A DNA stretch of 64,000 nucleotides from Kocuria coralli (lineage in GTDB: Bacteria > Actinomycetota > Actinomycetes > Actinomycetales > Micrococcaceae), in NCBI RefSeq assembly GCF_008831305.1, contig NZ_ML708617.1, positions 78,463-142,462 on the forward strand, given 5' to 3'. Made by a program: the position numbers and the translations under genes. Within the stretch, counting starts at the first letter, position 1. Every line of letters begins with the position of its first letter. Below are positions 57,152 through 64,000 of the stretch, one piece after another. The notes below the pieces were generated by a model. That model searched no databases. It was not told where the DNA came from and saw only the letters and a program-made list of their open reading frames with translations.

Positions 57152-57918
57152 TGCGCAGGAATGGAGCACGAGCAGCGGTAACGATGGCGGCCGCGGTGAT
57201 GGCGCTGACCGGTTGCGGCGGCGGTGGGGATCAGCCGGCACCGGCACCGACGGTCTCGGCGTCATCGACCCCTGAGACCCTGCCGGGCGCTGAGACGGCG
57301 GGGCCGGCCAGTACCCCGTCGTCGACGGCAGGTGATCCAAATGGATCACCTGCCCCGGGGTGGTCGACGGAGCTGTCACCGGGCCCTGGTGATGTCGCCG
57401 GCAACGGTGTGGTGGCTCCCTCGCCCTCTCCGGCGCTCGAGGGAGACGGGAGAGAGTTCCCGGGCTTCCTGGATATGTCGACGGTGGATCGGTCGTCGAA
57501 GGAGGTGGTGGCGATCGAGGCGATGCGCGCCCTGGCGGTGTGGGACACCACCCAGGACACCACACCTTCGGATGCCTCGACCCGGGTCCAGGAACTGGTG
57601 ACCCAGGAGGCACTGGAGTGGAGCACGGGGGGTTCGGGGTCCTGGGCGCCGATGTGGTGGCGGCAAGCACAAGCCGCCGGCGCCTGGTCCTCAGCGGACA
57701 CGGAGGTGGTGCCCACGATGGAGCACGGCGAAACCCGCGAGGGCATGGAATGGATCTCCGTGGAGGTGACCTGGGCTTGGCACGCTGCCGAAGGGGAGGT
57801 GGTCCCCGAGGGCGGCACCCGGGCTTGTACCGCTGCGGTGGAGGAGGTCGACGGGCAGGAGACCGTGACCGCCTACCACTGTGAGGACCAGGAGGCGGCA
57901 CCTAGCGAATCCTCGTGA
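57151..57918 (+). CDS. Predicted lipoprotein of the secretion cluster
   Basis: A 255-residue protein with a signal sequence ending in the lipobox ALTGC (Cys 24), then a Gly/Pro/Ser linker and a C-terminal domain with two Cys (TRACTAAVEE, TAYHCEDQ). The ATG overlaps the preceding stop by one base. The linker region carries the second copy of the 24-bp palindrome (57329-57352). No enzymatic motif is recognised. It is followed by a terminator, so it ends this transcription unit. Confidence 0.7.
   Translation: MRRNGARAAVTMAAAVMALTGCGGGGDQPAPAPTVSASSTPETLPGAETAGPASTPSSTAGDPNGSPAPGWSTELSPGPGDVAGNGVVAPSPSPALEGDGREFPGFLDMSTVDRSSKEVVAIEAMRALAVWDTTQDTTPSDASTRVQELVTQEALEWSTGGSGSWAPMWWRQAQAAGAWSSADTEVVPTMEHGETREGMEWISVEVTWAWHAAEGEVVPEGGTRACTAAVEEVDGQETVTAYHCEDQEAAPSESS
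57327..57354. repeat. 24-bp palindrome, copy 2 (28 bp with extensions)
   Basis: The 24 bp at 57329-57352 are identical to 49097-49120, and here the symmetry extends by two G-C pairs on each side. It is inside the lipoprotein gene in the same reading phase (GDPNGSP) as copy 1. Confidence 0.85.
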
Positions 57919-57954
57919 CGCAGCAGAACAGCAGTGAGGGGCAGGACAGAAGTT

Positions 57955-57988
57955 AAGGGGCGGGACACCTGGTGGTGTCCCGCCCCTT
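57955..57988. terminator. Perfect 15-bp-arm hairpin terminator
   Basis: AAGGGGCGGGACACC, loop TGGT, and its exact complement, located between the convergent lipoprotein gene and the redoxin gene. It probably stops both. Confidence 0.85.
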
Positions 57989-58003
57989 GGGTTGTTGTGG
58001 TGC

Positions 58004-58306
58004 TCACCGGACGGTCATGGTGCTGGCCGTGGTGGCCGCGGTGATCGTGGCCGCATCGGGCCGGTGGCCGGCGGTGGTGAGCTGCTTGATCCGCGCCGGC
58101 TGATACCCCGACCAGTGCTCGGTGCCGGTGTCGGTCTGGTGGACGACGACGGGGACCTGCCGGTAGCCCAGGGTCTCGGTGACGTGCCGGTAGGCCTCGG
58201 GGTCCTGGGTGACGTCGCGGGGTTGGTAGTCCACGCCGGCTCGGTCGAGTGCCTTGACCGTGCGATCGCACTGGATGCAGTCGGGTTTGCCGTAGACGGT
58301 GATCAT
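58004..58306 (-). CDS. NrdH-like glutaredoxin
   Basis: A 100-residue thioredoxin-fold protein with the redox motif CIQC near residues 11-14 and a cis-Pro in the segment RQVPVVV, as in NrdH redoxins. The last about 25 residues (Thr/Ala-rich) are an extension. The ATG at 58306 has GGAGGAGG 6 nt upstream. It is encoded opposite to the secretion genes, together with the small membrane protein at 58404. Its role inside the element (disulfide handling or nucleotide reduction) is unknown. Confidence 0.85.
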   Translation of the reverse strand: MITVYGKPDCIQCDRTVKALDRAGVDYQPRDVTQDPEAYRHVTETLGYRQVPVVVHQTDTGTEHWSGYQPARIKQLTTAGHRPDAATITAATTASTMTVR

Positions 58307-58403
58307 GATGACCTCCTCCATTCTCGAGAACCCCGGGGGTGGGGTCTCTGGTGGGAGGTCATCGGTGACCCGCCGGCGGACTGTGCGGCAGCACGGGCAC
58401 AGC

Positions 58404-58580
58404 TCAGCGGTAGCGCAGGTACAGGGCGACGAGAACGAGGATCCCGGCGAAGATCCAGCCGGCCTTGGTGGAGATCATCCACAGCAGGAAACGCACGGCG
58501 TTGACCAGCAGCTGGAAGCCCAGGAGGAGGAACGCCAGGCCGGCGAGGCTGACGGTGAAGAGAAGACCGGCGGCGGTCAT
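58404..58580 (-). CDS. Small (58-residue) membrane protein
   Basis: The minus strand encodes MTAAGLLFTVSLAGL... with two hydrophobic segments (about 4-32 and 37-56) separated by WMISTKAG, ending YLRYR. The ATG is preceded by AAGGAGCACACC. It lies 97 bp upstream of the redoxin and may be cotranscribed. It is too short for routine gene callers. Function unknown. Confidence 0.65.
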   Translation of the reverse strand: MTAAGLLFTVSLAGLAFLLLGFQLLVNAVRFLLWMISTKAGWIFAGILVLVALYLRYR

Positions 58581-58774
58581 GGTGTGCTCCTTCGTTTGCT
58601 CCTGTTACCAGGATGCGGTGCTGGTCAGACATCGCAAGAACCACCGGTCGAGTGTGACGCGCCCCAAGGGGAGGGGCAGCAACACACGGCAGAGCGGTGA
58701 GGCGATGGCTGCTTGGAAGGGCTGGTGCGTCACGGGACCGATGAATGGTTCCGGGCCGGCCCGTAGGAGGGGCC

Positions 58775-59380
58775 ATGTGGACAACCAACTCCGGTGAAGC
58801 CGTTCCCGGGCTGGCTGGGCTGTCGGGCACGATCCTCGTCGCCAGCCTGATTCTGCTGGTGCTCGGGGTGGTCGTGGGCGTGATCGGCGTCTACGCCGGG
58901 AAGAAGGCCCACCAATCCGAGCTCGTGGGTGGCGCGTTGATGGTCACGGTACGTGTCGGCTTCGGTGCGGCGGTGATCGGTTCAGTCGGCTCGCTGGTCG
59001 CCGGCGGAAGCACGCTCTACGCCGTGGACAAGGTTGAGGTGGAAGCCGTTGAGGCCGAGTCAGGCCGTGGGGAGTGCTCACAACCGCGGGAAGCCATTTT
59101 CGTCGATGCCGGCAACGGCTTCACCGACGACGTCGCTTCCGAATGGGCGGCGCTGGTCTCCAGCGAGTACGAGCACGACGTGCGGGACTTCAACGAGGTC
59201 ACCGTCGATTACTGGCCGGACCCGACCTCGGGCTGCGATGACGGCACCGTCGATTCCTGCCGGATGGTCCACGTCAACGGGCGGCAGAACAACATTCTGA
59301 ACCTCCGGCAGGTGGACGAGACGGTCTCCCCGGCTGGTGAGTGCTCGACCGGTGAGCCCGAGGAGGTGGCCTTCAGCTAA
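58775..59380 (+). CDS. Membrane protein with Cys-rich extracytoplasmic domain
   Basis: A 201-residue protein with two hydrophobic segments (about 15-40 and 52-85) and a C-terminal domain with four Cys (GECSQPRE, SGCDDGTVDSC, GECSTGE) likely forming disulfides outside the membrane. The ATG follows TAGGAGGGGCC. It precedes the pilin-like gene by 87 bp. No family recognised. Position suggests a structural part of the conjugation apparatus. Confidence 0.65.
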   Translation: MWTTNSGEAVPGLAGLSGTILVASLILLVLGVVVGVIGVYAGKKAHQSELVGGALMVTVRVGFGAAVIGSVGSLVAGGSTLYAVDKVEVEAVEAESGRGECSQPREAIFVDAGNGFTDDVASEWAALVSSEYEHDVRDFNEVTVDYWPDPTSGCDDGTVDSCRMVHVNGRQNNILNLRQVDETVSPAGECSTGEPEEVAFS

Positions 59381-59467
59381 CCGATCTTCACCGAAACCAA
59401 ACGTATTCATCCACGAACTGAAACCTACGAAATATCTGAAGCAATACCTGAGGAAAGAGGGAGAGAA

Positions 59468-59863
59468 ATGCTGGAGCTATTGACGACAGAGCTTTTCGGA
59501 CAGACGGCGGCCAACGTGAGCGTGTTCGCTCAGTCTTTCGACCCGGGTGTGACGGTCCAGTCCGATGCACCGTTCCTGCCGGCGCTGCGTACCGCGGCTG
59601 GGTGGGCGATGGCCTTGGGCCTGATCTTCCTGGTGGCGATCATCGCCGTGGGCGGTGTGCTGATCGGCACGGGAAAGATCACGAACACCCCGGGCAATCA
59701 GTCGAAGGGGTTCATGGTGGTGCTTTTCGGCATCATCGGCTCCGCCGTGGTTGCTGGGGCCAGCGCCATCGTCTTCTTCGGAACCTCGATCGCGCTCGGC
59801 AATGCCGCTCCGCCGGAAGCGGCACCTGCCGCTGGTCTGATCAGCATGCTCGGCGCGTTCTGA
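59468..59863 (+). CDS. Small two-helix membrane protein (pilin-like, VirB2 position)
   Basis: A 131-residue protein with an N-terminal stretch of about 40 residues followed by two hydrophobic helices (about 45-67 and 80-110) separated by TGKITNTPGNQSKG. This is the layout of VirB2/TrbC-like pilins and of small proteins before TrbL genes. Ribosome binding site GAGGGAGAG precedes the ATG. Assignment is by size and gene order only. Confidence 0.6.
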   Translation: MLELLTTELFGQTAANVSVFAQSFDPGVTVQSDAPFLPALRTAAGWAMALGLIFLVAIIAVGGVLIGTGKITNTPGNQSKGFMVVLFGIIGSAVVAGASAIVFFGTSIALGNAAPPEAAPAAGLISMLGAF

Positions 59864-59899
59864 GCCCGGGCTGATCACAGAGGATACGGAGGTGGAGTC

Positions 59900-60883
59900 A
59901 TGGCCACGGTGATGACAGGTCAGAACATCGGAGACTGGCTCTCCGAGGGTTCCCGTGACGGGTTCCAGGCCACGGTCGAGCGGTTCGCGGAGGACTCTTG
60001 GACGTTCCTGCGCGATGCGTTCGAGGCCTCGAATCTCTCACCCGAGTGGTGGGCCGGGGTCGTCGGGGCTGGCGATGACCCAGGAATGCTGTGGGTGATC
60101 ATCGTGGTCATGGCTCCGATCCTGGTTGCGCTGGTCGCAGCCCAGGTAGTGACAGGGGTGTTCCAGTCCCGATCGGACAAGATCCTGCGCGGTGCCGCAG
60201 CGGGGTTCTTCGGGATCCCGGTCACGATGATTCTGGTGACGCTGATCATGTCAGCGGCCGCAGCCTTCGACGGGGTGACGAACTTCATCCTGGAGGTCAA
60301 CGGCGAGACCCAGAACATGTCCGGGTTCATGCAGCTGTTCGGCTTCGAGCTCAACGATCAGGGTGAGTTCCAGCAGGCCAACAGCGAATACAACATCTGG
60401 CGGGGTGTGGGGGACAACGCCGGCGGGTTCGAGCTGATCGTGCCGGCGGTGCTGGCCGGGGTGATCTGGCTGGCGTCGATGTTCCTGTCGTTCATGCTCT
60501 CGCTGCGCACGATGCTGCTGGTGCTGCTGACGGCCTTCGCAGCAGTGGCCGTGTTCGGCCTGTCGCTGGATGCCACCAAAGCGTGGTTCTTCCGCTGGCT
60601 GGCGATCATCTTCGGGCTGCTGATCGCCAAGCCGTTGGCGGCCGGCACGTTGGTGATGGGCATCAGCGTTTTCCGGTACGCAGCGACCACTCAGCAGTTC
60701 GTGGCCGCGCTGGTGTGCGTGGTGATCGCCGCCGTGATGCCACTGGCCACGATGGGGATCTTCGGGTTCACCGCCGTAGCGGCCGCCGGTGGAGCGGAAC
60801 GGTCCATGGCAGGGGCCACAGGAGCCGGCGGTCGTGTCGGCGGACGAGTCATGCAGTCGGTGACCCGACTGATCAGGAGGTGA
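59900..60883 (+). CDS. VirB6/TrbL-like polytopic conjugation protein
   Basis: A 327-residue inner-membrane protein with about six to seven hydrophobic segments between residues 65 and 305, a typical TrbL/VirB6 profile. The C-terminal tail is Gly/Arg-rich (GAGGRVGGRVMQ). It lies between the pilin-like gene and the SCO6880-like gene and likely forms the channel core. ATG follows GGAGGTGGAGTC. Confidence 0.72.
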   Translation: MATVMTGQNIGDWLSEGSRDGFQATVERFAEDSWTFLRDAFEASNLSPEWWAGVVGAGDDPGMLWVIIVVMAPILVALVAAQVVTGVFQSRSDKILRGAAAGFFGIPVTMILVTLIMSAAAAFDGVTNFILEVNGETQNMSGFMQLFGFELNDQGEFQQANSEYNIWRGVGDNAGGFELIVPAVLAGVIWLASMFLSFMLSLRTMLLVLLTAFAAVAVFGLSLDATKAWFFRWLAIIFGLLIAKPLAAGTLVMGISVFRYAATTQQFVAALVCVVIAAVMPLATMGIFGFTAVAAAGGAERSMAGATGAGGRVGGRVMQSVTRLIRR

Positions 60884-60889
60884 TGGGTG

Positions 60890-62440
60890 ATGGCTGAGCA
60901 TAGAAGCGAGTTGGCACCGGTGCAGTTCCCCCGTGGTGGGGGCAGCAAAGCGGTGCTGTGGCTGGACATGTGGCAGGTGATCGGCGCCGGCGGGCTGCTG
61001 ATGGCGTTCATGGGAGTGATCTTCATTTCCTCTGCCACCTCCTGGTCCTGGTTCAGTGTGCTGGTGATGGTGCTACTGCTGATCGCGGTGGCAGGCACCA
61101 TCGTCAACGTCTCCGGGAGGCCGCTGCCGTGGTGGATCAAACAGCGCTACCGCTCGATCCGGCAGCGGGGCAAGAGCCAGGACAACTTCGTGGCTCAGGC
61201 GCCGTCCCAGCGGGAACTGGCCGCCGATGAGGAGGCCGAGGAGGCCGCGATCGCAGCCGGCGTGCCGGCACCAGTGCGGCTGCGGCTGCCGGGTGAAGCC
61301 GCGGAGCTGCGCCTGTACACCCTGGATGGTGGGTCGGCCCTGGTCTGGGATCCGGTGACCAAGACCGCCACGGTGATCGCCCGGGTCTCTCCCCATGGGT
61401 TCCGGATGGCGGAGCCGGAGGACCAGGCCGATGTGATCATCAACTGGTCCGCGATGCTCGACAGCCTCTATGCGGAGCCTGGCGTGATCGCGGTGCAGGC
61501 CTCGGACACCATCACCACGGCCAGTGCCGCTGAGATCCGGGCAGCCTACGAGCGGCAGGTCCAGGAGGCAAGGTCAAACGGCATGGCTGCCGGTCCTGAC
61601 CTCTCACCGCTGCTGCACAACGACTACCTGGGGCTGCTCACCGGTGACCGGTCGCAGGTCCAGCACGACGACCTGGCGGCGATCACGATCTCCCAGCCGG
61701 CCGTACGCGAACAGGTGAAGTCCAATGGCGGCGGGATCCCAGGGCTGCTGTCGGTCATGCGTCGGGCCCAGCAGGAGTACGAGGACCTGCTGCACGAGGC
61801 GAACGTCGATGTGATGGCGTGGCTGGATGCTGACGCCCTGTCTGCGATCACGCGCCGGGCTTTCATCCCCGATGAGGCGGTGGCGATCACTGAGGGCCGC
61901 ACCGTGGTCACCGCGGCCACGGCCGGCCCGATGGGCGTGGATGTGGAATGGGACCGGCTGCGCGTGGATGGCGCCTGGCACCGGGTGCTGGAGATCTCGC
62001 AGTGGCCCACCCGCCCGGAAAAGCCCGGGTTCATGCGCCACCTCAACTCCGGGGACTTCCCGCACGTGGTCACCCAGATCATCCGACCCCAGGGCGTGAA
62101 CGCGGGCATGAAAAAGGTGCAGGACCGACTGAATGACCAGCACTCGGCCGCGGTGATCCGCCAGCAGATGGGCCAGTCCGCCAAGCTCACCGACGCCGCA
62201 GTCAACACCGACCTGGACCGTACCGGCCAGGAGCTGCTGGCCGGGCACGGGATGGCCCGGTTCATGGGCCTGGTCGTGGTCTCCGGGTCCAGTGAGGACG
62301 AGCTGGAAACGAACACCAAACGGATGATCTCCGGCGCTACCCGGGCAGGGTGCGAGCTGCGGACCCTGTACGGGCAGCAGTGGCCGGGGTTCCTCTCTTC
62401 TGCGGTCCCGCTGGGCCGTGGACTGATCAAGGCGAAGTGA
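60890..62440 (+). CDS. SCO6880-family conjugal transfer protein
   Basis: A 516-residue protein with two N-terminal membrane helices (about 28-50 and 52-72, with a PrgI-like organisation) and a large cytoplasmic domain resembling the SCO6880 family, which occurs beside VirB4-like ATPases in actinobacterial conjugative elements. The ATG at 60890 is chosen over the adjacent GTG because AGGAGG lies 9 nt upstream. It is followed 10 bp later by the VirB4-like gene. Confidence 0.75.
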   Translation: MAEHRSELAPVQFPRGGGSKAVLWLDMWQVIGAGGLLMAFMGVIFISSATSWSWFSVLVMVLLLIAVAGTIVNVSGRPLPWWIKQRYRSIRQRGKSQDNFVAQAPSQRELAADEEAEEAAIAAGVPAPVRLRLPGEAAELRLYTLDGGSALVWDPVTKTATVIARVSPHGFRMAEPEDQADVIINWSAMLDSLYAEPGVIAVQASDTITTASAAEIRAAYERQVQEARSNGMAAGPDLSPLLHNDYLGLLTGDRSQVQHDDLAAITISQPAVREQVKSNGGGIPGLLSVMRRAQQEYEDLLHEANVDVMAWLDADALSAITRRAFIPDEAVAITEGRTVVTAATAGPMGVDVEWDRLRVDGAWHRVLEISQWPTRPEKPGFMRHLNSGDFPHVVTQIIRPQGVNAGMKKVQDRLNDQHSAAVIRQQMGQSAKLTDAAVNTDLDRTGQELLAGHGMARFMGLVVVSGSSEDELETNTKRMISGATRAGCELRTLYGQQWPGFLSSAVPLGRGLIKAK

Positions 62441-62450
62441 GGAACAGGGC

Positions 62451-64000
62451 ATGGGTAAGCACAAAGCCGAGATGCACATGATCACCTGGGAGGCCCCGGG
62501 CCTGTCCCGCCCGGAGCGCCGCAGCGCACGCCGGGAGGCCCAGAAGGAAGCCGCCCGGCTGCGCAAGCAGTGGAACCGAGACAGCGGGCAGAACAACGTC
62601 AAGGGCCTGGCCCGACGGACGTTCGCAGCTGGCGGTGAGGCCCGGGCCAGGAACCTTCGGGCCTCGGGGTTGATCTCGCGCCCGGAGGTCCGTGAGGCCT
62701 CGACCTTCACCCTGGCCGGGGCCTTCCCCTGGGTCTCCCAGTCGGGGCTGGGCACGGTGAGGGGCTTCATCGGGATGGTGACCGAGGGCGGGGGCATGTG
62801 GTGCGTGGATCCGTGGGAGTGCTACAACCGCGGGCTGATCACCGGCATGTCCTGCGTGCTGATCGGCACCGTGGGCACCGGCAAGTCCACCACCACCAAG
62901 GCGTGGGTCAAGCGCATGGTCCAGGCCGGGCGTCGCGCGGTGATCATGTCGGACCCGAAGGCCGAATGGGTGATCGTGGCCAAGGGCCTGGCGCCCGATG
63001 GTGTTGACCCGGAGATCACGATCGGGGTCCCGGGCAAGGTCATCAACCCGCTGGATCCCGGCAAGCGCCCGGCGACGAACCAGTCCGGTGACGCACTGGA
63101 TGATCACGAGTGGGTGCGGATGGTGCGCTCTCGCCGGGCGTCGGTGATGAAGACCATCGTGCAGGTGCTGTCCAAGCAGAGGATGAGTGGGGACGAGAAC
63201 CTGGCGCTGACCCAGGCGATCGCCGCTGCTGCTGCGGCCAAGGGCGAGGACCTGGCCTCGATGACCCCGCAGACCCCGATCGCGCAGGCCGCGGTGATCT
63301 CCCCGACGATCCCGGATGTAATCCATCACCTCTACAACCCCTCGGAGGAAGACGCCGAGGTCACCCAGGGTGCTGGGCGCAGCGTGGCGAACCAGCTGCG
63401 TCAGCTCGTCGACGGGGACCTGGCGGGGCTGTTCGATGGGCCTTCGACGGTAGCGATGAACGAGGACCTGCCGATGATCGTTTTCAACACCCGCCCTCTG
63501 GGTGAGCTGTCGGTGGAGGCCCGCAAGATTGCCAGTCACTGCGTGTCCTCGTGGGCCGAGTCCGTGTTCACCAACCGGGACTCCGGGCAGCGGATCGCTG
63601 TCTATGAGGAGGGCTGGGAAAACATGGACGATGAGCCGGCCCTGGAGCGGATGGTGCGGCAGTGGAAGCTGGCGCGTGACTACGGGCTGTTCAACATCTT
63701 GATCCTGCACAAGCTCAAAGATCTGTTCCGCGCCGGCGATGAGGGCTCACGTGCCCGTGAGCTGGCGATGTCGCTGCTGGCAGACACCGATATTCGGGTG
63801 GTCCACCGGCAGAAGTCCGATCAGCTGGCAGCCACCGGGGAGATGCTGCGGCTGACGGCCTCGGAGCAGGAGGAGATCTCCCGGGCCCCGAAGGGTCAAG
63901 CCCTGTGGAAGATCGGGGAGCAGGAGGGCCGGATGGTGAAAACCATCCGCTCCAAGCTCGAAGGCGAGCTGTTCGACACCGACCACGCCATGGCTGCGGC
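62451..64000 (+). CDS. VirB4/TraC-like conjugation ATPase (3' end outside window)
   Basis: An open frame of at least 516 codons that is still open at the window edge. Walker A GTVGTGKST is at residues 139-147, the Walker B region AVYEEGWENMDDE is near 383, and LILHKLKDL is typical of VirB4-like motors. The first about 75 residues are basic and coiled. The ATG has GAGGAACAGG upstream. It probably powers substrate transfer or pilus assembly. The C-terminus is missing from the window. Confidence 0.82.
   Translation, partial: MGKHKAEMHMITWEAPGLSRPERRSARREAQKEAARLRKQWNRDSGQNNVKGLARRTFAAGGEARARNLRASGLISRPEVREASTFTLAGAFPWVSQSGLGTVRGFIGMVTEGGGMWCVDPWECYNRGLITGMSCVLIGTVGTGKSTTTKAWVKRMVQAGRRAVIMSDPKAEWVIVAKGLAPDGVDPEITIGVPGKVINPLDPGKRPATNQSGDALDDHEWVRMVRSRRASVMKTIVQVLSKQRMSGDENLALTQAIAAAAAAKGEDLASMTPQTPIAQAAVISPTIPDVIHHLYNPSEEDAEVTQGAGRSVANQLRQLVDGDLAGLFDGPSTVAMNEDLPMIVFNTRPLGELSVEARKIASHCVSSWAESVFTNRDSGQRIAVYEEGWENMDDEPALERMVRQWKLARDYGLFNILILHKLKDLFRAGDEGSRARELAMSLLADTDIRVVHRQKSDQLAATGEMLRLTASEQEEISRAPKGQALWKIGEQEGRMVKTIRSKLEGELFDTDHAMAA

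Larger units (their letters stand above)
48172..64000 (+). mobile_element. Integrative and conjugative element (left part)
   Basis: From the tRNA-Lys 3' end the gene content changes to two XRE regulators, a ParB-like HTH protein, a DUF2637 protein, a Rep-like protein, a sigma factor, a low-GC orphan gene and a type IV secretion cluster. The left boundary is taken as the end of the tRNA. The right end, the duplicated attachment sequence, integrase and relaxase lie beyond the window. A linear plasmid integration is less likely, given the tRNA junction. Confidence 0.8.

Overview
This is a high-GC actinobacterial chromosome segment. Lsr2, ClpC, a DUF2342 metalloprotease, short actinobacterial protein families and the order ftsH-folE-folP-folB-folK-DUF3180-PH-PH-panC-lysS all point to Micrococcales, perhaps Micrococcaceae. 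The genus is a guess and cannot be fixed from the sequence alone.

Positions 1-48098 are chromosomal backbone. They hold a lipid kinase, serS, a short HExxH membrane protein, a HAD phosphatase and a four-gene glycine betaine/choline-type ABC transporter (4330-8051). Next come ppa, then dacB, a DUF2342 protease, an HTH protein, tilS, hpt and ftsH, followed by the overlapping folate operon and PH-domain membrane proteins. Then come a DUF2520-PanC fusion, lysS, lsr2 and clpC, an acetyltransferase, mutY, a membrane-anchored protein, radA and a FUSC-like exporter. Two phosphate uptake loci follow: high-affinity pstSCAB behind a PhoP-type box, and a DUF47-pit pair on the other strand. Between them lies a DUF559-like nuclease gene bracketed by two nearly identical hairpin repeats. 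An intact IS1380-family element with a 5-bp target duplication (42615-44299) sits upstream of the DUF47-pit pair. A glutaminase fused to STAS and cyclic-nucleotide-binding-like regions and a FetB-type permease complete the backbone.

A tRNA-Lys(TTT) at 48099-48171 marks the left edge of an integrated conjugative element that runs past the window end. It opens with two divergent XRE regulators and a 29-bp operator lying exactly on a promoter. A HTH/ParB-like protein, a DUF2637 membrane protein, a replication-initiator-like protein carrying three 19-bp palindromes inside its gene, and a sigma factor follow. A low-GC orphan gene comes next, and then a type IV secretion cluster: VirB8-like, SLT/M23 hydrolase, lipoprotein, pilin-like, VirB6-like, SCO6880-like and VirB4-like proteins. 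No integrase or relaxase is in view, so they probably lie to the right.

Many genes start 6-7 nt after a TAnnnT hexamer with little or no Shine-Dalgarno sequence, which suggests widespread leaderless transcription. The least explained signals are the DNA-level palindromes of the conjugative element, the hairpin pair around the DUF559-like gene, and the low-GC orphan.
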